The notes under the pieces were generated by a model that worked only from the letters and a program-made list of their open reading frames with translations, was not told the origin of the DNA and made no database searches. This document shows positions 7,967 to 15,953 of a DNA stretch of 64,000 nt, piece by piece. Every line of letters starts with the position of its first letter. Positions within the stretch are counted from its first letter, which is position 1. Source of the DNA: Duganella lactea (GTDB lineage: Bacteria; Pseudomonadota; Gammaproteobacteria; Burkholderiales; Burkholderiaceae_D); the NCBI RefSeq assembly GCF_009857505.1, contig NZ_WWCP01000001.1, positions 434,001-498,000 of the forward strand, in the 5' to 3' direction. Position numbers and translations under genes: made by a program.

Positions 7967-8548
7967 TTATTCGAATTGGTCTACATAGGAATTGACAGCC
8001 TCCATCAATGAATCGAACTCAATGCCACTAGCAGCTTGAGTAGCAATGCCAGTAAGGACCATCGTGGTTAGCCGGGCCATTGCGTCAGGTTCACCTGGCA
8101 ATGTTTTGTCGCCGCGCTGTTCAGCTTCACGAAAGCGAGCTGCTAGTGCGGCAGTATTGGCTTCGCGCTCAAAACGTAAAGCATCTCGTATGCCCGAAGC
8201 ACTGTCACTTGAAACAAGTGCACTTTGCACTAGGAGGCAACCACGTGCAGTCGGATGGCTGGTTGCCGCCTTTGCCATGCCAGTTAGCAAATACTTGACT
8301 ACTTCGCGAGCGGTATCCTGCGCCAACGCCTCACGCGTTGCAGCCTTTGCCAATGTTACATAGCGTTCAAGTACACGACGGAATAGTTCCTCTTTACTAC
8401 CGAAAGCTGCGTAAAAGCTCGGTGGACTTATTCCCATTGCCCTAATAAGCTCGCCAAATGACGCTCCTTCGTATCCTTTCTCCGTGAAGAGATTTAAGGC
8501 GGTATCAATAGCAATCTCGATATCAAACTGACGTGGGCGGCCTGCCAT
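7967..8548 (-). CDS. TetR/AcrR-family regulator
   Basis: A 193-residue regulator with the N-terminal TetR helix-turn-helix (about 8-55: AGRPRQFD, then ALNLFTEKGYEGASFGELIRAMGI and SFYAAFGSKEELF) and an all-helical ligand domain. I start it at ATG 8548 (MAGRPRQFD), the usual beginning for this group; a longer frame from 8722 adds 58 residues unlike the family. It sits 65 bp upstream of the MdaB-like quinone reductase in the same direction, with a palindromic operator between them. It therefore probably represses the quinone reductase-SDR pair and releases on an electrophile or quinone. The inducer is not known. Confidence 0.88.
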   Translation of the reverse strand: MAGRPRQFDIEIAIDTALNLFTEKGYEGASFGELIRAMGISPPSFYAAFGSKEELFRRVLERYVTLAKAATREALAQDTAREVVKYLLTGMAKAATSHPTARGCLLVQSALVSSDSASGIRDALRFEREANTAALAARFREAEQRGDKTLPGEPDAMARLTTMVLTGIATQAASGIEFDSLMEAVNSYVDQFE

Positions 8549-8752
8549 GTGAACTTCCAAACTTTTGAGTACCGCAATTCTATAGCTGCGACTATAAAAA
8601 AGCAACTGAGCTGTGGAATGGGAGGTTGCGAGTTGTGCTCGGCATAATAGATTTAGCAACGTCAGTAGACCAAAGTGGTGGTCCTCTGAAATCTCCGTCC
8701 CAAAATTATGAAAACTTAACAACCATTTAGTAGTTTGATCGCTACCTTATGA

Positions 8753-9373
8753 TTACGGTCGACCAGTGGTCATTAAGACCAGTAGCACATGATCCACAAT
8801 TCCTGCCAGTCGTTCAGCCGCAACCGGCAATGAGGTTGGGCCAGATATGTAGATGAGTAAGGCAACCGCTGTGTCAGATATGTGACTGATCTTGGTATTA
8901 GTCAGTGGAGCATAGCCATAGTTGACGGCACGCTCTGCTACCCAAGTGATCTCTTTATGTACATATTCTACAAACCGGCTACGCAAGCTTTTGCCAAGTT
9001 CAGGTGATGAGCGAGCCACCTCCATAGCTGCCGTAACAATCGTTTGCTGACTGGATGAGCCACAGGCTTGCTCTAGCAATGCTAGCAGGTCATTTCGCAG
9101 AGAAGTGCCTGGATAAACAGGGCGCTTCGCATAGCCTATGGTCGCGATTGAGTCTGCAACGAGATCTTCCTTGGTAGTCCAGCGCCGGTAAATCGTTGCC
9201 TTTGATACGCCAGCACGAGTAGCCACCGCTGCCATGTTTAGACGGTGATAGCCGCTTTCCACCAGTAGTTCAAGAGTTGCGTTGATGATTGAATTATCAC
9301 GGCTGACGTCCTGTGTACGTCCGCGTGATGACGGCGGCAGCCGATGACGGTGTTGTGTAGTTTTGTCTGTCAA
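8753..9373 (-). CDS. TetR/AcrR-family regulator, divergent from NmrA-like gene
   Basis: A 206-residue TetR-type repressor with a basic N-terminal tail (SSRGRTQDVSR), an HTH at about 28-75 (ATLELLVESGYHRLNMAAVATRAGVSK then TIYRRWTTKEDL) and a TetR C-terminal ligand domain. The best start is TTG at 9373 with a GGAG seven bases before it; no in-frame ATG fits the family. It is transcribed away from the NmrA-like gene at 9464. The 90-bp gap between them contains direct GGTTTC-GTA repeats, so this protein most likely controls the NmrA-like gene and itself. Confidence 0.85.
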   Translation of the reverse strand: MTDKTTQHRHRLPPSSRGRTQDVSRDNSIINATLELLVESGYHRLNMAAVATRAGVSKATIYRRWTTKEDLVADSIATIGYAKRPVYPGTSLRNDLLALLEQACGSSSQQTIVTAAMEVARSSPELGKSLRSRFVEYVHKEITWVAERAVNYGYAPLTNTKISHISDTAVALLIYISGPTSLPVAAERLAGIVDHVLLVLMTTGRP

Positions 9374-9424
9374 TTCACATGCTCCAGCGGTCGCAACGTA
9401 AAGAAAAGATATATGATACCATTC

Positions 9425-9449
9425 GGTTTCGGTACTCTATGGTTTCGTA
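9425..9449. promoter_or_regulatory. direct repeats in TetR/NmrA-like divergent promoter
   Basis: GGTTTCGGTA (9425-9434) and GGTTTCGTA (9441-9449) form a direct repeat 16 bp apart, just before the NmrA-like start at 9464. ATACCAT at 9416-9422 and ATGGTTTCGTAT at 9439-9450 also give partial inverted symmetry. Likely a binding site of the divergent TetR-type protein. Confidence 0.35.
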
Positions 9450-9463
9450 TATAAGGGGATTTC

Positions 9464-10384
9464 ATGAAGCAACGTATTCTAGTAACCGCTGGTGCAGGAG
9501 ATCAAGGACGAGCTGCAACGCGGCATTTAATCGCAGCAGGGCATACAGTCGTGGCTATGGATCGATTGCCCGCCGATGATCACAGGCCCCAGGAGTTGGT
9601 TGCTCTCGGGGCAGAGTATGTCCAGGCAGATCTTGCAGATGAGGCGCTGGTAGCAAAAGCCCTAACGGATGTATCCGTAGTGTTTTCAGTGCCTGTCGGC
9701 CCATTAGACAATGAGATGGCAAAGGTCGACAACGTGGCAATGCTTGTCAAGGCAGCAGAAAAGGCGGGTGTGGAAATGTTCATTCAGACCTCGACAGCCG
9801 CTGCTGAATATCACATTGGAGTGAGCGATTACGGCACTGGCCATACCTCAGATTCTTACGGTACAGCAAGGTTGCGGCTAGAGGCGTTGGTGCGTCGTTC
9901 TAACATTCCACAGTGGGTAATTCTGCGCCCTGTTGCGTTAATGGAAAACTTCATCGCGCCGAAGGTGCGGGGAATGTTTCCATGGCTCAAAGACGGCCGC
10001 TTGGATTCGGTGCATGAGGACTATATGCCCGCCCAACTGGTATCTGTACAGGATGTAGCTAAATTTGCGGTTGCTATTATCGCGGATCCATCACGCTTCG
10101 ATCACGAGACCATTGACCTCTGTGGCGACGAGTTGACTATGCCAGAGGCGGCGCTAATTTTCAGCACACTAACTGACAAGCACGTAACTCATGCCCACCT
10201 TTCCATCACCCAAGCAATCGCAGCAGGTTTACGACCAGGCGTTGCTCATAGCCAAGAATGGGCGAATCGCGTTGGCTATCATGCCCCGTCTGCCGCTGAC
10301 ACAAAGGCACGCTGGGGGGTGGAAATGACGTCGTTCGAGCAGTGGGCATTGGCGCATCAAAATCAGATAGAAGTGAACCAATAA
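9464..10384 (+). CDS. NmrA-like NAD(P)-binding protein
   Basis: A 306-residue atypical SDR of the NmrA/HSCARG group. It starts with the Rossmann motif VTAGAGDQGRAATRHL (about 7-22) and keeps a central strand AAGTxx-like FIQTSTAAA. The Tyr-Lys pair of classical SDRs is absent: at the corresponding position it has YGTAR. Such proteins either sense the NADP(H) ratio or act on quinone-like substrates. Good spacing from an AAGGGG motif supports the ATG. It is divergent from a TetR-type regulator and stands alone as a transcription unit. It adds a third redox-type gene set to this part of the window. Confidence 0.82.
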   Translation: MKQRILVTAGAGDQGRAATRHLIAAGHTVVAMDRLPADDHRPQELVALGAEYVQADLADEALVAKALTDVSVVFSVPVGPLDNEMAKVDNVAMLVKAAEKAGVEMFIQTSTAAAEYHIGVSDYGTGHTSDSYGTARLRLEALVRRSNIPQWVILRPVALMENFIAPKVRGMFPWLKDGRLDSVHEDYMPAQLVSVQDVAKFAVAIIADPSRFDHETIDLCGDELTMPEAALIFSTLTDKHVTHAHLSITQAIAAGLRPGVAHSQEWANRVGYHAPSAADTKARWGVEMTSFEQWALAHQNQIEVNQ

Positions 10385-10552
10385 GCCACAGTTGACCGTA
10401 GTACGCGCCATGCAAAGTTGATCTGGTGCTGGGTGTTACTTCGCGCTGTTGTCGAGGACAAGAACGTTAGGCAGGAATCGAACTAAATTGGTCGGGTGTT
10501 GACTAACGTTCAACTGAATATACCCAGTTAGTTGTGAGGCATGTGTACAACC

Positions 10553-11629
10553 TCATATAAACTTCCCTTCCCCTAATGCGTCCACAGTAAGGCGTACGGC
10601 ATGTGGAGTTTTGCCGGTCCAGACTTGGAAAGCTCTGGCGAACGAGTTGGAGTCTTCAAAACCCAATAGAAAAGAAATTTCGGCGCTCGACATTTCTGTA
10701 TTCCGCAGGTAGTGATGTGCAAGCGACTGCCGGAGTCCATCGAGCGTTTGCTGGAAACTCGTCCCTTCGTCCTGGAGTCGGCGCTGAAGCGTACGGACGC
10801 TCACGGCAAGTTTTCGGCTCACAGATTGCATCGACACATCCCCCGCTGGTATTGCCTCCAACAGGGTTCCACGAACCCGCTCTGCCATACTGGCAGTCTT
10901 GTCCAGATCCGCTAGTCTCTGGCGTAAAGAGGGTTCAAAAAACAACCACATCTTGTGATTTTCTGTCAGGAACGGCCGCTCCATATCTTCATTTGAAAAT
11001 ACCAACGTAGTGAGCGGAGCGTCGGTCACAGCGATACCAAAGTAATGCTGATAAGCCTGCGCATTGTGGTGTTCATCACCGATTGAGGGCAAGCTGACCC
11101 GCAGAGGCTGTACGGGACTCCGTGTAGCCAACCTTGCAAGTTGGACAAAAAATACCAGCTTGAATGCCAGAAATACTGCCGGTGGCGTCAGCGTATGGTC
11201 CATGAAATCAACAGTCACCGTTGTGTGAGCAACACTGCGATCGATCTTGATGATCATTGGCGCAATCAATTTGACGTATTTGGCGATGCGGTCGAGCGCC
11301 CCCGCCAAATTTGCGCTGCATAGCGCAGCAAATAGCTCGGGATCGAACCAGTCGGACGACATGACCTTCGCGATTTGGAGCGCAGTCGGCAGTCCAGGAT
11401 TATTGGATTCTGCCTCTGCTTCGATAGCTATCCACAGCTTAAAGAAATTTACCGAGTCCAGGCGGACATTTTGGCGGGCGAACAGATCCCCCGGTAGCTG
11501 TGCGCGCCGCAAAACTGGCGACGATGCAATACCGGCGTCCTGCATCAAGAGACGCCAGCCTGGCCAGATTGCATAGTCAAGCGTCTTGGCTTGGCGAGTA
11601 GTTGAATTATTGATGGATACAGTGTTCAC
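10553..11629 (-). CDS. AraC-family regulator of the adjacent SDR-crotonase operon
   Basis: A regulator of about 358 residues with the arabinose-binding-type N-terminal domain (GIASSPVLRRAQLPGDLF... is the usual opening) and a C-terminal AraC double HTH (about 260-350) with SVRTLQRRLQDEG and LGFEDSNSFARAFQVWTGKTP. I prefer GTG at 11629, which gives the normal start for this subfamily. The frame is open to 11821, but that stretch contains the repeat-rich control region. It is divergent from the four-gene operon 11849-14736. Three copies of a 14-bp motif in the shared promoter region make it the probable activator of that operon. Confidence 0.85.
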   Translation of the reverse strand: MNTVSINNSTTRQAKTLDYAIWPGWRLLMQDAGIASSPVLRRAQLPGDLFARQNVRLDSVNFFKLWIAIEAEAESNNPGLPTALQIAKVMSSDWFDPELFAALCSANLAGALDRIAKYVKLIAPMIIKIDRSVAHTTVTVDFMDHTLTPPAVFLAFKLVFFVQLARLATRSPVQPLRVSLPSIGDEHHNAQAYQHYFGIAVTDAPLTTLVFSNEDMERPFLTENHKMWLFFEPSLRQRLADLDKTASMAERVRGTLLEAIPAGDVSMQSVSRKLAVSVRTLQRRLQDEGTSFQQTLDGLRQSLAHHYLRNTEMSSAEISFLLGFEDSNSFARAFQVWTGKTPHAVRLTVDALGEGKFI

Positions 11630-11667
11630 GAGCTGAGTGTATCTCGCCAAATATGCCATAGCAACAG

Positions 11668-11730
11668 CGGAACGCGCCAATTTAAGGCGTGCATTGATTG
11701 GCGTGTTCCGCGACGAATTGGCGTGTTGCG
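11668..11730. promoter_or_regulatory. three-copy 14-bp repeat in AraC/SDR divergent region
   Basis: The motif ATTGGCGTGTTCCG occurs at 11697-11710, again with one change (ATTGGCGTGTTGCG) at 11717-11730, exactly 20 bp on. It also occurs inverted at 11668-11681 (CGGAACGCGCCAAT, one change). Direct repeats two helical turns apart plus an upstream inverted half are the arrangement used by AraC-type activators. The region separates the AraC gene (start 11629) from the SDR gene (start 11849). Confidence 0.65.
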
Positions 11731-11848
11731 CTAGTGAGGCTGGCGTGAATTGCAGGCAAAGTGACGGTAATGGTGAGGGCACAGGAATGACTGCCCTACG
11801 AATACTGCTACTACCAGCCACTTAACCTAACCAGTACGAGATAACACA

Positions 11849-12655
11849 ATGAAAAAAACAGTATTAATTACGGGCGCGTCTTCCGGCTTTGGCCTACTGC
11901 TGGCCAACAAACTTCACAACGAAGGTTACACTGTGATTGGCACCTCCCGTCAACCCGAAAAGTATGCGCGCAGCATGCCCTTTAAGCTGCTGGCCCTGGA
12001 TCTCGACGACGAGCGCTCGATTGAGTCGTTCACTCAAGAACTCTTCACACATGTCCGCCACCTCGACGTCCTAATCAACAACGCCGGTTATATGGTGACG
12101 GGCATCGCTGAGGAAACGCCACTTGAAGTTGGCCGCCAACAGTTCGAGACTAATTTCTGGGGCACGGTGAAGCTCACAAACGCTTTATTGCCGCATTTCC
12201 GCAAGCAGAAAGGTGGTCAGATCGTCACGGTCAGTTCGATCGCAGGTCTCATGGGGCCTCCAAATCTGTCTTATTACTCCGCCTCAAAACACGCGCTGGA
12301 GGGTTACTTCAAATCGCTGCGTTTTGAACTACACGACTTTAACATCAAGGTGAGCATGGTAGAGCCAGTCTGGTTTAAAACCAATCTCGCAGAGAATTCC
12401 GTGGCATCCACTGGGGTCAATATTGCGGACTACGACACCTACCGCAAACAGGTACGCGCTGCAACCCAGAAAGGCATCGATGAGGCTGAATCGCCGGATG
12501 CGGTTGTCAACACCATCAGCAAGATCATCGACACGAAAGAGCCGAAGTTCAGCAACCCGGTGGGCAAGATGACTGGAATGATTCTGTTCTTGCAGAGCTA
12601 TGCACCCAAAATGTTCGAAGGCGCGATTCTCAAAAGCGTCAAGACCGCTACGTAG
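11849..12655 (+). CDS. short-chain dehydrogenase/reductase
   Basis: A 268-residue classical SDR with TGASSGFG (8-15), NNAG (77-80), a VTVSS serine region (about 126-130) and YSASK (Tyr143, Lys147). The glycine-rich loop ends in FG instead of the common IG. The C-terminal third has an unusual hydrophobic segment (MTGMILFLQSYAPKMF). It opens an operon that continues with a secreted crotonase, a YciI-like protein and a second SDR, and it is divergent from an AraC-type regulator with strong binding-site candidates. The substrate cannot be deduced. Confidence 0.88.
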   Translation: MKKTVLITGASSGFGLLLANKLHNEGYTVIGTSRQPEKYARSMPFKLLALDLDDERSIESFTQELFTHVRHLDVLINNAGYMVTGIAEETPLEVGRQQFETNFWGTVKLTNALLPHFRKQKGGQIVTVSSIAGLMGPPNLSYYSASKHALEGYFKSLRFELHDFNIKVSMVEPVWFKTNLAENSVASTGVNIADYDTYRKQVRAATQKGIDEAESPDAVVNTISKIIDTKEPKFSNPVGKMTGMILFLQSYAPKMFEGAILKSVKTAT

Positions 12656-12752
12656 ATCGCGCTATTTGCGGGCATAAATCTCCAGGTCGCTCAGCCCCCC
12701 CGCCGAGATGATCAGTATCCAAACAAACTCAAGAACTTAACAGGAAGTGCTT

Positions 12753-13712
12753 ATGAACCAGATCAAACTCATCGTAGCTGCGATTTTTTCCGGCGTCTTG
12801 TCTTTCAACGTGGCCTACGCTCAAGACACCAATGCTGCTACTAGCGCGGCATCGCCTCAGGCAAAAAGTACGATCCGCGTGGAACGGCTGTCCGCGTCGG
12901 TCGCAAAGGTACATTTTTACAATGCGCCCATCAATTTTATTGTGCCCGAAACCATCGCAGCGGTGAACGATGCCGTGAAGGCGCTAAGCAAGGACGATCA
13001 GATCAAAGTAGTGATTTTTGTCAGTGATATGAAGGGCTATTTTTTCAATCACTTCGACACCACTCAGTTTCCTGCCTTCCTCGGTCAGCGTGGCACCGAT
13101 AATCGACCGCTATGGGTGGAGCTCATTACCAACCTGTCCAATGCACCATTTGTCACCATCGCTTCAATACGCGGACGGACGCAGGGCGGCGGTAACGAGC
13201 TGACGTTGGCTTTCGACTTGCGTTACGCCAGCAAGGAGAAAGCGATCTTCGATCAGCCTGAGGTCGGCATCGGTTTGTTCCCCGGTGGTGGTGGTACGGA
13301 TATGCTGACTCGATTGGCCGGTCGTGATCGTGCCTTGGAAGCGTTCTTGAGCGGCGACGATTACAGCGCAGAGTTGGCGGAGAAGTACGGCTGGGTTACT
13401 CGTGCAATTCCTGATGCACAACTAGATGGCTTTGTGGAGCGAATGGCATATCGCCTCGCATCGTTCGACAAGACCGCCCTGGTGGCAACCAAGCAGCGTA
13501 TTAACGAGACCGTGTTCCCCAACGAGACCGAGCGGATGACCTCGTACACTACTTTCACAAAATCCCTGGCCTGGCCTGGGCTTCAGCAACGACTGCCCGT
13601 GTTCGGCAAGATGTACCAGGAAGTCGGACTTGAAAAGGTCGAAGGCAATATGGGCTATTACGTTGGTGAAGGAAACAAGCAGTTGCAAGCAAATGGAAAG
13701 GCTAAAAAATGA
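12753..13712 (+). CDS. enoyl-CoA hydratase/isomerase-fold protein with signal peptide
   Basis: A 319-residue crotonase-fold protein that begins with a clear signal peptide (hydrophobic core about 5-20, cleavage after AYA23). The fold is recognised by the first oxyanion-hole region SDMKGYFFNHFD and the GGGNELTLAFDLRYA segment (about 145-159), then PEVGIGLFPGGGG. Normal members act on acyl-CoA in the cytoplasm; export makes a CoA substrate doubtful, so the periplasmic role is unknown. I chose ATG 12753, which has CAGGAAG in front; the GTG two codons earlier overlaps that site. The stop overlaps the next start by 4 bp, showing translational coupling with the YciI-like gene. Confidence 0.8.
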   Translation: MNQIKLIVAAIFSGVLSFNVAYAQDTNAATSAASPQAKSTIRVERLSASVAKVHFYNAPINFIVPETIAAVNDAVKALSKDDQIKVVIFVSDMKGYFFNHFDTTQFPAFLGQRGTDNRPLWVELITNLSNAPFVTIASIRGRTQGGGNELTLAFDLRYASKEKAIFDQPEVGIGLFPGGGGTDMLTRLAGRDRALEAFLSGDDYSAELAEKYGWVTRAIPDAQLDGFVERMAYRLASFDKTALVATKQRINETVFPNETERMTSYTTFTKSLAWPGLQQRLPVFGKMYQEVGLEKVEGNMGYYVGEGNKQLQANGKAKK

Positions 13713-14005
13713 AATACTACCTCTGCAAATTCGTGCCGCCGAGAGATAACTTTCTCGCTACTATGTCCGCCGACGAACTGACGTGGATGAAACAACACGG
13801 CGACTTTCTCAACGACCTGCTCGCTAAGAATGTGATCGTCGCTCACGGTCCGGTGATCGATGGCACCGGTGGCTACGGCGTCTCGCTCTACCAGATTGCC
13901 GATGATGAAGATATCGCTTCTCTCACCTCGCAAGACCCGATCGTGAAAAACGGTGTGGGTCACTATGAACACTATGTGATGCTGCATTTGGCGTCGCGTC
14001 ATTAA
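13709..14005 (+). CDS. YciI-like small protein
   Basis: A 98-residue protein of the YciI/YCII fold (dimeric ferredoxin-like). It has the N-terminal MKYYLCKFVPPR strand, a central EELTWMKQHGDFL-like helix, GPVIDGTGGYGVSL, and DPIVKNGVGHYEH with histidines that may line the active site. The family is of loosely defined function (possible hydrolase/lyase-like activities). Its ATG overlaps the crotonase stop (ATGA), and the next SDR follows 23 bp later after an AAGGAGAG site. Co-expression with an oxidoreductase set suggests a processing step in the same unknown pathway. Confidence 0.8.
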   Translation: MKYYLCKFVPPRDNFLATMSADELTWMKQHGDFLNDLLAKNVIVAHGPVIDGTGGYGVSLYQIADDEDIASLTSQDPIVKNGVGHYEHYVMLHLASRH

Positions 14006-14028
14006 CCTAACTAAGGAGAGTCACTACC

Positions 14029-14736
14029 ATGAAAATTGAAGGTGCGATCGCCCTCGTAACCGGCGCTAATCGCGGACTGGGTGCAGCATTTGTACGTGCG
14101 TTGCTGGCCGCTGGCGCAGCAAAAGTCTACGCCGCTGCACGCACCCCATCGGAAGTCACTGCACCGGGTGCAATTCCCGTGCTTCTAGATGTTATCCGCC
14201 CCGACCAGATTGATGCACTCGTCCGCGAACTGGGTGACGTTAATCTGCTGATCAACAACGCCGGGATCGGTGGGACTGGCCCGGTGCTGGACACCACGTC
14301 CATTGACGCGCTACGCCAGCAGTTTGAAGTTAATGCGGTAGGCCCGCTGCGTATGGCGCAGGCTTTCGCACCGACCCTGGCCACAAGCAGTCAAAGTGCA
14401 ATCATTAATGTGATCTCGGCCCTCAGCTGGGCCACACTGCCGGGTGTGACGGGCACCTACAGCGCTTCCAAATCGGCAGCCTGGGCGCTAAGCAACGCGA
14501 TGCGACAGGAATTGAAGGCACAGGGTACAGAAGTGCTTTCCCTGCACGTCGCTTTCATGGACACTGATATGGCACGTGGTGTTCCTGGAGACAAAGCTTC
14601 TCCCGACGATGTTGCACAGATGACGCTCGCCGCACTGGTTGCAGGCCAATCCGAAATCTTGGCCGATGACGTTACCCGCAGTGTACATGCCGGTCTGACG
14701 GCTACACCTCCACTCTATCTCGGCATGCTGGGTTAG
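14029..14736 (+). CDS. short-chain dehydrogenase/reductase
   Basis: A 235-residue SDR with TGANRGLG (11-18), NNAG (76-79), VISALSW serine region and YSASK (Tyr144, Lys148). Short SDRs of this pattern are often annotated as oxidoreductases of unknown specificity. It has an AAGGAGAG ribosome binding site and is the fourth gene of the AraC-controlled operon. Having two SDRs flank a crotonase-fold and a YciI-like protein suggests a small catabolic or detoxification route. The last 190 bp before the next gene hold nothing recognisable. Confidence 0.87.
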   Translation: MKIEGAIALVTGANRGLGAAFVRALLAAGAAKVYAAARTPSEVTAPGAIPVLLDVIRPDQIDALVRELGDVNLLINNAGIGGTGPVLDTTSIDALRQQFEVNAVGPLRMAQAFAPTLATSSQSAIINVISALSWATLPGVTGTYSASKSAAWALSNAMRQELKAQGTEVLSLHVAFMDTDMARGVPGDKASPDDVAQMTLAALVAGQSEILADDVTRSVHAGLTATPPLYLGMLG

Positions 14737-14927
14737 TAGTACGAGGCAGCGGCATTGATGTTAGAAGGATGCCGCTGCATTTGGCATACGTTCACTTGAA
14801 TGGTGCTACCTGGCATTGCTCTTTGTGCTAGCGTAACTGCACTAGCTAACGAAAAACGCTCGTTGACCCGGTATGATCAACAACGCCATCCTTGGCCCAT
14901 AGCATTGAACTAAAATGGGGATGCCGT

Positions 14928-15281
14928 ATGAGTTGCCGCGTGCTAATTGTGGACGATAATGAAGATGCGGCTGATATGCTTGCACTGCTTTTGCGGACTT
15001 TAGGATATATCACTGCGGTTGCATATAATGGAGTAGCGGCCTTAGCCGAATTAGACTCCTTCCAGCCGAACGTGATCTTATTGGACATGAACATGCCTGT
15101 CCTAAATGGCTATGACACTGCATTAGCGGTGAGGGCGCGACCGGATGGGAAATCATTCCATATCATCGCTTTAACAGCGTATGATGATCCCGCTGCCATA
15201 GAGAGAATGGTTAAGGCTGGCTGTGACGCAAGGATAACTAAGCCAGCGCCTACTGAAAAACTCCTGGCCTTGTTCCCGTGA
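14928..15281 (+). CDS. single-domain response regulator (CheY-like receiver)
   Basis: A 117-residue receiver domain without output domain. Acidic pocket DD at 9-10, phospho-acceptor Asp53 (in LLDMNMP), the conserved threonine in ALTAY (about 83) and the KP lysine (in ITKPAP, about 107) are all present. It should act as a phosphorelay shuttle or inhibitor of a hybrid histidine kinase. I start it at ATG 14928 (MSCRVLIVDD); a longer frame from 14892 adds twelve residues with no family support. No kinase lies near, so its partner is elsewhere in the genome. Confidence 0.9.
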   Translation: MSCRVLIVDDNEDAADMLALLLRTLGYITAVAYNGVAALAELDSFQPNVILLDMNMPVLNGYDTALAVRARPDGKSFHIIALTAYDDPAAIERMVKAGCDARITKPAPTEKLLALFP

Positions 15282-15366
15282 CTTCTCCACTACTCACTCT
15301 TCTTAAATATTACTCTCACAATTTGCCCATGCCATTCAGGATGGAGAATTCGCTGGCATTGGCTCA

Positions 15367-15789
15367 TTAAGCGAAGTGGGTTCCCCTCTCATTTCTTGCT
15401 GCCGCTAGAACTGCCTCCCGATCTTCAAGTGCATGCATCGGTGCGACGGAAACGATTTTCCCATCAACTATTTTTTCTATCCAGCCGTTCTTAAAGATGA
15501 ACCACGCCGCAATCGCAATCGAGTCGTCCTTCGCTAAAAGTGCGAGGATGTCTTTGATAACTAGCACAGGTTTCATCGTCTCATCGAACTGAAATCTTGG
15601 ATAGAGTTTTCCGTCCTCACTAGGAATGCTAAAAATTCTTTGCTCGGTTTCCCACTGCACTATTGCTTCTTCCGCCCAAGGCTGACCGATGCGTTCAACC
15701 AGTGCATCATGCGTAAGCCATTCGCACATGTTCAGCATTTTCTTGATCGTACGCTCTCGCGCTGCGCGGTAGTCTTCATCGTTACACAT
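15367..15789 (-). CDS. possible Xre/MbcA/ParS-like antitoxin-type protein
   Basis: About 140 residues. The middle segment (QRIFSIPSEDGKLYPRFQFDE) and the C-terminal AIAAWFIFKNGWI ... ALEDREAVLAAARNE resemble proteins with an Xre/MbcA/ParS-type toxin-binding domain, whose partners are normally RES-domain toxins. No RES toxin gene is adjacent, so it would be an orphan. The start is uncertain: ATG 15789 is the first plausible one, and a TTG at 15831 would add 14 residues; neither has a good ribosome binding site. The family assignment is tentative and based on memory of the pattern. Confidence 0.5.
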   Translation of the reverse strand: MCNDEDYRAARERTIKKMLNMCEWLTHDALVERIGQPWAEEAIVQWETEQRIFSIPSEDGKLYPRFQFDETMKPVLVIKDILALLAKDDSIAIAAWFIFKNGWIEKIVDGKIVSVAPMHALEDREAVLAAARNERGTHFA

Positions 15790-15953
15790 AACTGAATTTA
15801 GTTTCGTTGATTGGGTTGGAAGATGACGCAAGCGACCGTATTCGTCAACGGAAGTTTGGTGCCGTCGTTAGAGCGATGTGTGCCACTGCTAGAGAAGGAT
15901 GATGGCAAGACAGCATGAGGGTACGTGAGGGTCGGGTGTATAGTCGATGATGC

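Noticed and set aside
10603-11576. Plus-strand frames inside the second AraC-type gene
   Set aside because: All are antisense to a gene with intact AraC HTH motifs.
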